64,000 nt of DNA from the NCBI RefSeq assembly GCF_000003815.2, contig NC_049997.1, positions 4,219,477 to 4,283,476 of the forward strand, written 5' to 3'. The notes beneath the pieces are model-generated. The model made no database searches. It was not told where the DNA came from and saw only the letters and a program-made list of their open reading frames with translations. Source of the DNA: Branchiostoma floridae (taxonomy: Eukaryota > Chordata > Leptocardii > Amphioxiformes > Branchiostomatidae). Shown here piece by piece: positions 10,609 through 23,200 of the stretch (position 1 is the first letter of the stretch; each line of letters starts with the position of its first letter). The translations under genes were made by a program, and so were the position numbers.

Positions 10609-10895
10609 AGTGTCCTAAAGCTAAGGGCACAACCCGCCGTACGTGCTTTTTGTCCGTACGTTTTTTGGGAGGTCACATCCGCCACGTTTTTTCTGAAAAC
10701 GTGGGGAACGAATGGCAAGAGCAGGCAGGGAGTCGGTTTCAACGCACGTCACTCGCACGGTTGCGCTTAGCTCAGTGGGAGCACCTGGATACAGATAAAG
10801 ATACACGTGCTGCGTACGCACGGTTTCCTTACTCGCTGTACAGGGCACGCGCATTGCCCGTACTGACTCCTACGGGGGGCGAATCCGCAGCGTAG
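10609..10895. mobile_element. Left part of an AAGGGCACAACC MITE
   Basis: Starts AGCTAAGGGCACAACCCGCC, as in the copy at 42023, continues through GTCCGTACGTTTTTTGGG, and ends near GGCGAATCCGCAGC at about 10892. It faces the right-half copy at 9895-10163 with about 450 bp between the two ends. Confidence 0.7.
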
Positions 10896-11282
10896 TCAAC
10901 AAATACCTAGGTCAGAATATTTCTACTAATATATATATATATATATTTAGATTTCTTGTTAATTTGCTATATGCAATATCGTGTAGCACGTGTATTTTTC
11001 TAAACTCATAGGGTTAAGTCACTTTGAAGACCCCCAGCAAAGTAGGTGTTGGCTCCCCTAGCAACACATAGCAACGACCTTTGACCCCAAGTTTGCCAAA
11101 TTTCCCCCATTGTTCGATAATAGCCCCCTCCCCACCTAGTGTGAAAACATTCCGGGAGGGGTGCCGCCTGGCCAGGTGAGAAGTTACCTGGCACCCTGTA
11201 GGATGGGGGTAACGTTTGACAATACTGTCTGGGAAGGCAAGCAGGGTGTGTATTGAATGTTGTGTTTCCAGTGTGTTAGATT

Positions 11283-11615
11283 CTTAGAAATAGTCTGAAT
11301 GCTAATCTCCAAGCAGATCCTTCGGTAGCATAAGACAGTATCGANNNNNNNNNNNNNNNNNNNNNNNNNNNNNNNNNNNNNNNNNNNNNNNNNNNNNNNN
11401 NNNNNNNNNNNNNNNNNNNNNNNNNNNNNNNNNNNNNNNNNNNNNNNNNNNNNNNNNNNNNNNNNNNNNNNNNNNNNNNNNNNNNNNNNNNNNNNNNNNN
11501 NNNNNNNNNNNNNNNNNNNNNNNNNNNNNNNNNNNNNNNNNNNNNNNNNNNNCTTATGCTACCGTAGGATCTGCTTGGAGATTATCTGAATGCCACTGCT
11601 GGAATTATGCTGTCA
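11283..11615. repeat. Inverted repeat with an assembly gap in its centre
   Basis: CTAATCTCCAAGCAGATCC on the left (to 11344) is mirrored by GGATCTGCTTGGAGATTA on the right (from 11553). The unknown bases run 11345-11552. This is most likely a fold-back transposon that could not be assembled. Confidence 0.75.
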
Positions 11616-13608
11616 TCATGAGTATGAATAACCTTGCAAATGGATACAGTGCAGATTAAATCATTCGTTTCCCACCAACTATACGCTGGGACCAATTTCG
11701 ACATGATTTTGACTCACTAAAACAAGAACCAAATAAATGACCACCCCCTCCCCCCAAGCCTTACTAGGGCTATTAGCTTTTCCATAGATTGAGTTCAATA
11801 TGTTGTAGGAACATGATACAGATTCAGCTAATGTTCCAGGTCGGGTCCACCAGATGAAGAAATTGTTTCAAACCGAAATCTTTGGAACCTTTCAAGAAAG
11901 TATCACTTCTGTTGTTATCCACCAGACTTACTAAATGTATTTACAAGATTCTTGGGTGCTACTGTTTCATCTACATTTTTTTAAATCTACATTAAGAAAA
12001 CATGCTAGTCTTTCAACTTCTGAAGTCAAGATTAATACCAAACAACTTGACCATGTTTCCCCCTAGAAACAAGGATGTTGATTATTCTAACCTCATTGCT
12101 TTTAAACAAGTGACATTGCATGAAGTATCATAATGTATTATGTCTATAGCCAGGCATACTATGCTCAAAAAATACTGTTAGGTTAAGAACTGTACATTGC
12201 TTAAATGACTACAATCTGAAGCTATGTAGTTGACTGATTAACAAATCAGACAAATAGATAGTAGTATATGCATCAGTAATCTATTTCAATTTTGCTTTTG
12301 AATACAATGTGTATTTACAAATATAATTGTTACTCAAATTTGTTCCCTATTTCATACTGTTCCTTTCTCCCACATTGTTATATACCTGTAATTTGAATTG
12401 TCCTTAGAAAATATGAGCAATCATCAACGACTATGCTAATACATGCAGAGAATTTGTAAGGAGTGAAGAATAATTGTTTGACAGTCACAGTCATTATTTT
12501 GCCACTAAATCAGACAGATTTTGATCACGACCAAATGTGGTTACTAACCAGAGTCAGTTTCTTCTCAGCCATTAGTGCATTTACTGTTTCTTGGATAGAC
12601 AGGTGACATTGTTTCAATCCAACTTTCTTGGAATTCTGCTTCTGCTATATAATTGTGTCTTTGATACTTTAATGCTTGAAAGTTTATTTATCATTGATCA
12701 ACAGAACCCAAGCTGGCTGTCTGGCTTGGCAGGGAAAGGTGTGAAAGCTGTGAACTCACACATTGTTCTCCTCAGGTAGACTAGTACCCTGCTGTCAGGC
12801 ACTAAGTCAACAAATTAATTGGCCATATTGTTCCTCTATCCAAACAAAGAGATCACATTTCATGCTTGGAATGGCCAAAAGTTGCAATTTTGTCATCTTA
12901 TCTTTTCCTCAAAGGAGCAACCATATGCAATATTCTTATTGGTCGCAAAAGACATGCAGGGTAAGTAGACAAGTTGTACTTTAATGTTCAGGGGGTCCCG
13001 TGGTTGTGCATATTTCCACTTCCCTGTCAGGCTGCCATGAATATTTCACATCAGCCATTTTTGAACATATTTTGAGCATATTAAAGAATATCTGTATCAT
13101 AATCATACTAGTGGGGCTGGGACCACCTGAACATTAATTTCATTATAGAGTGCTCTTTGCTGAAAACATACATACCACATTTGTGTCAAAAATATGATCT
13201 GGGGTGTTGCGCCGAGGGCTTACAGGTGATAAAATTAAGCTGTGCTTATTATATTCATATTTTAATATCAGTGCACCTTTTGTGAAATCCATATGGTCTG
13301 AACATATGCTATGGGTCTGTAGTTCCACTTCCTGTTGAAAATTTTGAAAAATACCAACCCAGTAACTTTCTACAACACATCAATGTTGGTGGGTCAGTTA
13401 ATTAGCTAAAGGGGTGAAAAGTGTCTTAACTCACTGAGAATGTAATCCGCTGACAAGCAGCTGTATATATGTGTCTATTTGTGGTGGTCGGGGATCTAAG
13501 TTCTAAGCCTAAGGAGACAGGCCAGGTAGACAGCTCGGCCGTTTCCACAAACCCGCTGAGTAAGTGCCACGAATAGAGCTAGGAACGTGGCTTGTATTAC
13601 ATACAGTA
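11616..13608. other. No gene seen
   Basis: AT-rich intergenic sequence without convincing exons, inverted repeats or tandem repeats. The longest frames are under 75 codons and have no splice-supported partners. Confidence 0.6.
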
Positions 13609-14075
13609 AGGCCACGTTGATTTGATTATATGGATGACATCCCCGCTCGCACCAATTTTCGGCCACTTCCAACAACAAAAAAAAGTTTTCGACCACACAA
13701 TAAATTGTGCAAAGCAGCTGTAAAATGAGCACAGATATTCCGTAGATTGAAAAAAAAGTATCAGAAAACAGATAACTAATGCCATATATAGAATGCCAAA
13801 ATGAATCTGAAGTCAAAGAATAAGATGTGAAAGGACGGAAAGAAAAAAAAATCTATTGTTGGTTGTCGGAGGTACTAGTACAGAAAATTCAGGTCCAGAG
13901 GATCATGGTATACCATACTATGTGTGTTAAGTCCTATGTTCAACCTTCCTGGCCACTTTGATTTCATACTGAAGGCAACTTGTTTTTTGGGCCAAACTTT
14001 TTTTTTATTCGCTCGCTCGCATCAGTTTTGGAGTTCCCGGATGATGTCATCCATATAATCAAATCAACATGGCCT
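13609..14075. mobile_element. MITE, AGGCCACGTTGATTTGATTA family
   Basis: Starts AGGCCACGTTGATTTGATTA with ATGGATGACATC following, and ends in the near-perfect complement (tcaaatcaacatggcct), flanked by TA/TAA. Single termini of the same family occur near 4223, 25240, 37045 and 39510. Confidence 0.8.
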
Positions 14076-14807
14076 AAGTACAAGACAAACAGACACTGTT
14101 GATATAGCCAAATAAAGATCTTTCTACCAGGAGAGGGGCAAACTATTGGCTGATGTTATCTTGACCTTCTTCAAGTATTATTCCCAATGACAACATATAC
14201 TAGTAAATATTTAGGATATCAAATGGGTTTTTAGTCTGAATTGCATGTTCTGTACAATTGAAAACATCAAAATATTTAAGTAATGATTAAACAGGTTAAT
14301 GTTGTAAATATAAGACTTATAATACAAACAACGAAAGCAAAGATCCCGACTGCCTATACCGTCACAGTGAACTGTTACCAGTTGAACAAGGTAAGGAAGT
14401 GAGCTTCTATACGTTCATAGTGAACAAAAATGGCATTTTTCAAAAGTGTATCGTTTAAGGACTTTAAGCAAACTCTTTGACAAGTAACCCAGAAAAACTA
14501 CCAAGTGATTGATGTGAGGTTATATTTACCATGTGTCTAAGCGCACACAAGACAACAATTACACCCAAAGGGCAAAGTTCATACAAATAGCTTCACCCAT
14601 CCCCGCTCCATGACTCATCGGTTAAAACAGGATACCACGTAATTGTTGTAAAAGGTTTAAAGGACTAAGAGAATTTCAAATCTATAGCTTAATTCAACCT
14701 AACGGCAAGTCATAGAACATCGTGCCAAGATGCTAACATACGTGGTAATCGGTAAGCATGATATCCTTGTTCTTTCATTGAGAAATCGCGCCATAGTAGT
14801 TGAAATT

Positions 14808-14960
14808 TAGGGGTCGTGTAGCGTAACCACAGGGTGTTTAGCCGGGGACCATGAGATCCTGTGTTCGAATCCGTTGATATTGTCTAGATCGTGCGCCCCT
14901 GGGAAAGGTACTATACATTTGATTAACTGAACCCAGGTGAAAATGAGTACATAGATACAA
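14808..14960 (+). mobile_element. tRNA-derived SINE
   Basis: Contains an A-box-like GTGTAGCGTAACCACAGGG and a B box GTGTTCGAATCC about 45 bp later, followed by CCCCTGGGAAAGGTACTA and CCCAGGTGAAAATGAGTAC. The same order is found in the minus-strand copy at 31244-31478. The cloverleaf is not intact, so it is a SINE rather than a tRNA gene. Confidence 0.7.
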
Positions 14961-16052
14961 CTAGAGTTCGGCGACCTCATACCTCCATGAAAATTTAGAG
15001 CTTTTGTAAATTTCATGCAAATGACTAAGACATTAACATAATGTATGCATGGTGTTGTTCATCATTGACAAACGTACACATGTCACAATTATAAGATTCC
15101 CATTATTAATCATAAAGCGGTTTTGCAATTTTTACATAAATTATGCAAATAAGTTCCTCATTACCATATTTAGTATCTGCTTATATTCCACCTATCATAA
15201 TTAACATGTGTTACATTTATTGAAGTCCAGTTATTGAAAACAATGGAATTATACAATTTCCTCATTAAGTATGCAAATTAAGTCCTCATTTGCATAACAT
15301 GTATATCATTATGAACATCTTTGCCTCAGGTACCCGCATGCCTAATATGATGCCAATCCGTCAATCCTTTCTGCAGTTATCCTCTTTGGAATGTATTGAC
15401 AAAGACGCCTCTGCAGTTCCTAAATTACATGTTAGGGGGCTGAAACTTGCTCCACTTTGTCATGACACTGAAAGCTATCTACCACCTAAATTTTAAAACC
15501 ATATCACGTCCAAGACAAGAGATACATAGAAAAAACTGCTATGATTGAATGTTGTCATTAATTATGCAAATTTGCTCCTATTTTGCATAATTAGTATTTC
15601 ATCTTGTACAACATTGTCCAAGGTACCAACATATTAAAAATCATGAAAATCCGTTGTTCCCTTCTTGAGTTATCCTCGTCAGAAGTTTTTGACAAAAATG
15701 CCCCTGCTATCCAAAAACTAGACGCTAGGGGGCCCAAACTTATGTCACTTCTTCCTGAGCACCAGAGCTATCTAATATTCAAAAATCGTGACCATAGCAT
15801 GTTCAGAACACCAAGATAGCAAAACCGGAAGTTGCGCTGCAGTACCAAGGGGAGCCGCTAGGGGGCCCAAAATCTAATCATTCCCAGCTTTCATCACACC
15901 TTACCAACACACCAAGTATGAAACCAATCCACCCAGCCGTTCTTGAGTTATCTTGTTTACACACAGACAGACACACAGACACACAGACAGACACACAGAC
16001 ACACAGACAAACGCGGGGTAAAATATAACCTCCATGACATTTCATGGAGGTA
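14961..16052 (+). mobile_element. 1.1-kb modular repeat with ACAGACAGAC tail (copy 1)
   Basis: About 90% similar by eye to 57990-59050. It begins CTAGAGTTCGGCGACCTCAT and ends with a CCTCCATGAcatTTCATGGAGG hairpin after an (ACAGAC)n tract. Inside, a module containing 'ATCCGTtgttcc...TTGAGTTATCcTC...GACAAAAATGCCCCTGC...GCTAGGGGGCCCAAA' is repeated two to three times with divergence. No protein was recognised; short frames across the modules are probably incidental. Confidence 0.8.
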
Positions 16053-16850
16053 ATTAGAGGAAAGTTTGAACAGAATCACACATCGAGAAACAACCCACCA
16101 AACTCGAAAAGAGTAGGTATCACTTCCGGGTTGTTTAAACGTTACAGTCGGTGAGTCTGGTCTCCGAATTGACATTTTGAAAAGATGATAGTGACCTGTT
16201 TTTGTAAATCCTTCCACAAATGTGGTAAATCTCAAAGACATGATTAAATTTTACCTTGTTTGCACTCCGATACATATAGGGTTACCGACTGTGCAAAGTT
16301 CGGGGGACCCCTTCGGGTATTGAAAGTTACCCTGGCGTTAAGTTTACCGAAGGTTGGCCAACTTCTCTTGGGTTGAAAAGTAATCCGCTACCGGGGTCAT
16401 ATTTTGCCCTCGTTAGACCCTAGGGTTTGAGTTTGAGTTGGATTGGATTGGCCACCGGTTGCAAAAGATAACCCAGTCGGAATAGAGCCCCTTCTTTCCC
16501 GGAAACAGCTCTGCCAAAGATAAGGCGACCGAAAGATTGGATTACGGTGAGGGAAAAGGTTCATCGTCACGGTGTTTGATCAAAAAAGGTCGTCCAGAAG
16601 TTAAAACAGAGATCAGGTCAAACAGTCATTCACAGCACAACCCACACGATTTCCGTATCAACTAAAATTGGGGGAATCAAGTCGATCGGCAGTGGTTTTG
16701 TATGATAACTGCAATCTTTTGAAAATACTGCACTTAAAAATCACCGTCAGTTGACCGTGATTTTCCCTGAATATTTAATTACTAATCAAATATGATAACT
16801 ATAGTTCCACGATATCATGGTTTGAATCGCAGCACTTATTCACTGTCCCA
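16053..16850. other. No gene recognised
   Basis: Mixed-composition sequence with a locally GC-richer block (16260-16560) without open frames. The first exon of the downstream ependymin-related gene might be here or further upstream, but no signal-peptide exon could be identified. Confidence 0.5.
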
Positions 16851-17075
16851 GGGGCAGTCCAAAATCACAACTACAGCATGTCCAGAACACAAGAACACAG
16901 TACTTTAGCAAGCCGCTAGGGGGCCCATTATCGAACTTGTTCTTAGTTTACCTGACCCCTACCCACCTAGAAAATATCATCAGGATCCATCCAAGGCTTC
17001 TCAAGTTATGATTTACACACGCGCACAGACAGACAGACACACCCAAAATATAATCTTCTGGCAAAGGTAAAAGGC
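16850..17075 (+). mobile_element. Fragment of the ACAGAC-tailed modular repeat family
   Basis: Shares 'acagcatgtccagaaca', 'caagccgctagggggccca', 'gatccatccaaggcttctcaagttat' and a CACAGACAGACAGACAC tail with the sequence at 50960-51285. Confidence 0.7.
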
Positions 17076-17233
17076 AAATATAAGAAGATACCTCTCGGAT
17101 TATAGCGGGGGTGAAGAGGACTATACGGAAAAAAAGTGAAAGGAGTTAGACAGGGGTTACTATATGCACAAATTTTGATTACCTAAAAAAACTTATTTAA
17201 CTTTTTTCAATGTCTTTCAAGTTTTTTTCTTAG

Positions 17234-20200
17234 GCTCATATTCAACAATTGCAGACACTGTGGATGCCCCCACCCCCGGCCCTTGCTGTACACCGACGCA
17301 GTGGTCTGGCACTCTGCGTCTTATCAGTAGCTCAGTCAGTGGCGGGAGACTTTGTAAGTATTATTGTCACATTTTCCTAACTTGTTTTTCTCACGTTCTG
17401 CAGCTTAGACAAATGATATTAAAATTTTTGTACAGTTTAACTGCAGCTCCAAAAAAGCTGCTAGGGGGTCCAAATTAACATCGCTTACTCTTTACCAAAA
17501 CACAGACTACTGTACAGCATGTATAGACATGACACAAAATATCAAAACCGAAAGTTGAGCTACAGTAATATAGAAAAACAGGCGACAGTACAATTCCTGA
17601 CAAACACTCTAATTCCGAAAAACCTTAATAATTTCAAAATAGATTGAACAGATGAATTAGTATTTGTAGGTATGATATATCAAAGGATGGTAAATATGCA
17701 GGTTGCAATTAGATTTCTCTACAATAAAAGTCTTCATAATTCTGGCAGAATCCGCAGAATTCTGCAGAATTGGCCTTCTTTACGGAGACATCTAATTGCC
17801 ACTTACATATTCATCATCCATTGATATATCATACCTACAAATATTAATTCATCTGTTCAATCCATTTTGAAATAAATCAAGGTTTTACGTAATTAAACTG
17901 TTCATCCGCAATTATACTCTTGTCTGTTAAAGTCATCATCAAATTGATCTTCTTTTATCCACCTACCTACTATCATGAGGAACTATCCACGATATTCTGT
18001 TGATCTTTCAGCGACAACGAACCAGACCATGCAGTACTACTATGATTACGAAAATATGAAAGTAGCAACGGTGGGAGAAGGTTTCAGAATTGTTGATGAC
18101 TTCAACAAGGTTTGTTTCCCTATTTTTCTGTGTTTTGGAACTCTAGTAGCCTTGGAGGTGAGTTACAATTGCAGTATTTACATAAGAAACTAGCATATAC
18201 TTTATTACACAACACATACATCTTATGCAGGTGAGTGGCCTTAAATGTTGACCTTTGACCACAATACATTACGACTGCACATGAGCAACTGAAACTTTGA
18301 GATGACCTTTAAATGTTCATTTGTTTTGAAGAACTGGTCGCCATTCCACCACTATGCCCGCGGCAGATTATCTATTACTTAATACGTCATAAGTTAAAAT
18401 TCAATTTCTTTTATTATCAGATGTACATTGTAATGGACACTGTAAAACACAGCACGTTACTCTCAAAGCAGAGGTTGATGGAGGAAAATCGTGATCTTTT
18501 TCTTATATGCTTGAAGAGTAACAACATGTCACTGTATAGGGGTAATTCAACATCTTCTGATCATGAATTTTATCTTCTGTTGTTCATACAGATGGTAAAA
18601 TATTCCATATTTTACGGCACGTGTACAACCAGCAGTTTGTTGAAACCACTTCTGAACTGCGTACCAGGTGAGTCAAACAGAAAAGTAAAGTATTAGAAAG
18701 GCGTAATTTCATTTTCTTCTAATTGTTATCAAAGCCATACCGCACAGCAGGTATTTAACATTCAGTTGAATACTAGAAGATGATTGTCATAAAAAAGGCT
18801 TGTGTTTTGAATGAGTTTATAAGGTTGCTGTTACCGCATTTCGTTTATATTGCAATACGTAGATTTGCCTGGCATTGTTTCAGCAGTGTTATTGCTAACT
18901 GACAAAATGGCTGGCATTACTTTGCTTCGCATCTACGTGTCGCTTCTGCAGCGGCCATTGGACGAATACGATTCCAAAACATAATTTAGTTTGTCTCCCC
19001 GTCATCACGAATTATGACATCATGCATATAAGATTATGTATTAGAAAAAAATGTATATGAAGTATGAATCAAGATTAGGCGAGGGGGATACAAGATAAGT
19101 CACTTGTGGGACCGCATTGATCCTACTGCAGCGACACCTACATTCAGTTATAAGTAGAACAGGTATTGATGAAGAAAATATACCGCAGATTGTGTTTGAA
19201 GACACCTAATGCTCTAGATGTTGAAGTATAAGTGGGGTTAGTCTTCGGAACTGACAATAACACTTTATGTTTTACAGCAAATGTCTCTTTTGTTGGTTCA
19301 TTCCAATATGGCGGCCCGCAGGGATTTCAAGTAAACGAGTATTTTGACGGCGCTTTCGGACCTAACACCACGAGGAGGAATGCTTACACAACTGATAGCT
19401 GTATTCCAGTTCGGGAGATCTTAGTTAGCACAGGACAAGGTCAGTTTTTGACTCTTTCAAGCCTCTACAAGATACAAACCGATAGGAGGAACGTCCACAA
19501 AATTTACCCGTAATATTTAAGAACGTTCTTTTGTAGGAAGCTTTAAAAAAATTCATGTTCATGCTTTTTGAAATCAAGTTCGGAGACCTTATACCTCCAT
19601 ATGCCGTTTGTCTTAAATGAATTTCACATCTGCATAATCTATATTTGAGTGAATGAGTGAGAATCTATGCTTACTTATGTACACCTTTCACTAGCTTACA
19701 CAGGTTACGATGTTGACAGTCTAATCATTTACTACATGTACTAAGAAGAATTTGGACACTTTGACGTCAATTATGCAAATTAGGGACTTGTTACATAATA
19801 AGTACTTGCTTATATTCTACCTGCGACAATTTAAATATGTTACATGTATTTGAGTCCTATATTGGAAATAACTGTTAATATAAGTATGCAAATTATTTCC
19901 AAATTTGCATAATTTGCACTTCATCAATAATCTCTCCCACAGGTACATATACCAAATATAATGGAAATCCATCATTCCGTAATGCTCTTTGGAAGATTTT
20001 GACAAAAATGCTCCTGCAGTTCTAGGGCAAGCTGCTAGAGGGCCCAAACATACACCACTTCTTCCTTACATCACAAGCTACCTGCCACCAAAAATCAAAA
20101 CCATCGCATGTCCATTTAAAGAGATTTAAAAAAAATGACGATACACACACACAGACACACCAAAAACAATACCTCCATCTTTCATGGAGCCTGTTGGAAA

Positions 20201-23200
20201 GTTCTCTAGCCCGTTTATGTTTTTAATCAATTCTACTAAGATATTACCTTAATCAGTTATAATACATTTGCTCACGTTTTAAAACAAAATAGAGGGATAA
20301 AATTCATTTCCTTTATGCATTTTTAAGTAAAATCTTGATTTGCTTATGTCACAGCTCCGGTAGTCGTCTCCGAGGAGTTTGTCGACATTGTTCCATCTAT
20401 TGAGGACCCTTCCGTGTTCGATATACCCAGTCCACCCTGCCCAAATGTCACAGATGTAGACAGTGCTGCGGTAAGTACATTACTACTGGGTGCCTTTGGT
20501 TGTATGAACATTACCGATACAAAAGTGCGGATTTTTCTTTCATACTTTTGTTCATTGCGAAGTTTCAAAGTAGGAAAGATTGTTTTGTCTTTGAAGATTA
20601 AAACCACTGTTACAGAATACTATGCTTATATGTAACAACAGCCATGTTGTTTGGAAATACTTTAGAAAACCATATCTTATGTGTTTGCATGCACGGGAAT
20701 GTATGTATATAATATGTTTGCATGGGAATAAGTAGATATATATTTATCCGTTCCAACAGGAAAGTTCGACCACAGAAACGACAACTGGTCAAGGAACATT
20801 CGAAGACCAAACCGGTAAGAACTCCTCATTATCTTAACTTCAATGTGTTGATTTTTATTTTGACATTTCAGTTTACTTTCAATACTTCTGATGTTATACT
20901 TGACACTTATGTTGACCGATGTTTTTTTTTAATTGTTCTGTAATCTTAAATGAAATCCAGGAAGACTGGATTTTGTAGGGTCTATTGGAGATCGAAATAA
21001 ACAAACAAGAACACAATTGATTCATGAACGACCCATGAAACCTGTCCCTAAACCTAATGTTGTTTATATCTTTCACGTTTTCTTGTTAGGGACATACTCA
21101 ACAACTACAGACCCTCTGGATGACTCCACACCAGGCCCGTGTTGCGCACCGAAGCAGTGGTCTGGCACCATGCGTATTACCAGTAGCTCCGTTATTGACG
21201 GGAAACTTAGTAAGTTTTAATTTTACATTCCATTAGTTACTACCAATTTTCTTCCAACAGTGACTGTTTTAAAGGTAAGGTATATACGTCCACATTGTCG
21301 ATGTCTGACAGCACATCTTGATCACGGAGAATGACCTAGTCTCGATCTCGCGAGAGAACACGATACTAGGTCAGGCTTGTGTAGGTCATCTGCCCCCTCG
21401 GCCACCTTGCGGAGTAGGGGTAGGTAGGACTTGGGGAGCTCCTTTAATATTTCCTGAAGTTACACGAAAAAGGGAAATGTACCATTCTAGTAATGACAGA
21501 GGGGATGACGAAATATGTATTTCTAGTATTTTGTTTTTATCTCTAACGGTGAGCTTGAATGGTGAGCATGTTGATGTTTTGCCCCAAACATCTTGTTAGA
21601 TCTTATGTGAAGGGCAAGTCTAGCTTTTTTTGACGACGCCCAAGGGGCGAGCCTTTTTTAATTGCATTTGCATGTGCATTTGCACGAACTTTTGGTCAAT
21701 ATCCTCGCATACGTAGTTTCCCTGTATGGGGTTTATGAACATACCTGTCCGTCAAAAGTACTATATGGGGATCTCAGCAAATCTGTTACTGAAAAGGAGG
21801 CTGTGAGTGCTTTGTTTTGTTTTGACGTGTACGCCTACCTTATTTGTAGCACATAGCAGTATAGATTAACCAAAAGGAGTAAAGACTACTTAATATGAAC
21901 GTATTTCACAAAGGACAACAGACTAAATGTAAACTCTGTTGATCTTACAGCGACAACGAACCAGACCATGCAGTACTACTATGATTACAACAATATGAAA
22001 GTAGCATCGGTGGGAGAGGACTTCAGAATTGTTGAAGACTACAACAAGGTTCAATTCTCTTCATCTTTTAACTCTAGCTATAGTAAACGTGAATGGTTAT
22101 TGCTCATTTGAGGCACACGCATACGTAGTTAGACGGCAATGTTCAAACAATTTCATTCAGTCTATCGGGTGTTATTTAGTGGGTAAAGGACATTGAACTT
22201 TGACTTTTGACCATAATGCATCACGACTGTGAATGCGCACTCGGACCTGTGAGATGGCTTGTTGGCTTATAATGTCCGCCATCTTTGAATCCTTTCTACC
22301 CCCCATTATGGTGGTGACGCAGCATCTGAATTACTTCATTTCTTTGTTGTCATAAAACTTCGACTGAGCGGTAGAGATTTATACCCGGGAATATGATATA
22401 TTTTACCAAATTGTGCCTTTTTTCACCCATATAGATGGTGCAATATTCCATGTTTACAAGCACGTGTACAACCAGCAACTTGACCCAGCCTTTGCTGAAC
22501 TGTGTACCAGGTGAGACGAAAAGGAATTAGAAATGGCATCAAAAGCCACACAGCAAGCAATATTGGATGCTAAGAAAGAAAATAATGTCTGTTATGAATA
22601 TTCATTGCTGCAAGAGGATTTTGTTTTGCATATTTTGTATTAGGTTGGCAGATTTAATCGCTATCCTGCCAATTTTGGTTGATGTCAGAATATCTGCTTT
22701 CCTTGCGTTAATTCGTACTGCATCTAGGTGGCGCTGTGATGACACTGATGCAGTCCTAAACGTAACATAGCTTGCAATTACTGTATTGTTTTCAGTCTGG
22801 ATTAAAAAATCCACACCAGTCATGAACTGTGATCAGGCGAGAAAGATAGTTTAAGACGAGTCACGTTTTGGAACGGATTTTTGATGCAATGTCACATACC
22901 TGTAGTTAGAAGCAGAACAAGCGAGTATTCGCGAAAATGGTCTTTATCTGGTTGTATTTGAAAAAAACATAATATTCGGAAGATGAAGCAGATTTCTGAT
23001 TATTCAATTGGTCCTTGAAACTGACAATAACACCGTAACATTCACAGCAAAGGCCGCTTTTGTCGGTTCTTACCAATATGGCGGACCACAGGGATTTTAT
23101 GTAAACGAGTACTTTGACGACACATTCGGACCTAACACCACAAGGAGGAATTCTTACACCGCTGACGGCTGTATTGCAGTTCTGGAGACCTTAGTAGCTA

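Larger units (their letters stand above)
9601..11013. mobile_element. piggyBac-like nonautonomous element (TTAA-flanked), with nested repeats
   Basis: TTAA at 9597-9600 is followed by CCCTATTCAGACC. At the other end, actcatAGGG is followed by TTAA at 11014-11017. TTAA duplications with CCCT termini are the piggyBac signature. The termini agree for only about 6-8 bp, so the pairing is moderately supported. No transposase frame is visible; the interior holds two half-copies of the AAGGGCACAACC MITE. Confidence 0.55.
17234..20470 (+). other. Ependymin-related domain 1
   Basis: Five exons (17234-17353, 18012-18109, 18592-18667, 19278-19439, 20355-20470) with phases 1, 0, 1, 1, 0 at their 3' ends. 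Key residues: PGPCCTPTQWSGT, GTCTTSSLLKPLLNCVP, SFQYGGPQGFQVNEYFDG and SIEDPSVFDIPSPPC. The exon after it is the linker at 20760-20814, so domain 1 ends in phase 0, whereas domain 2 ends in phase 1. Confidence 0.85.

Noticed and set aside
14730-14752. Possible first exon (MLTYVVI, then G|gtaagc) of the ependymin-related gene
   Set aside because: Phase matches, but seven residues are too short for a signal peptide and a SINE and a 1.1-kb repeat lie between; support is too weak to include.
15290-15819. Small conserved peptides in the 1.1-kb repeat
   Set aside because: The similarity between modules is at DNA level, with stops and indels between copies; no sign of protein constraint.
22992-23047. 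Upstream start (at 22992 or 23011) for exon 4 of ependymin domain 2
   Set aside because: The only AG upstream gives the wrong phase with an in-frame stop, and the site equivalent to that of domain 1 is GG; the acceptor at 23047 fits.
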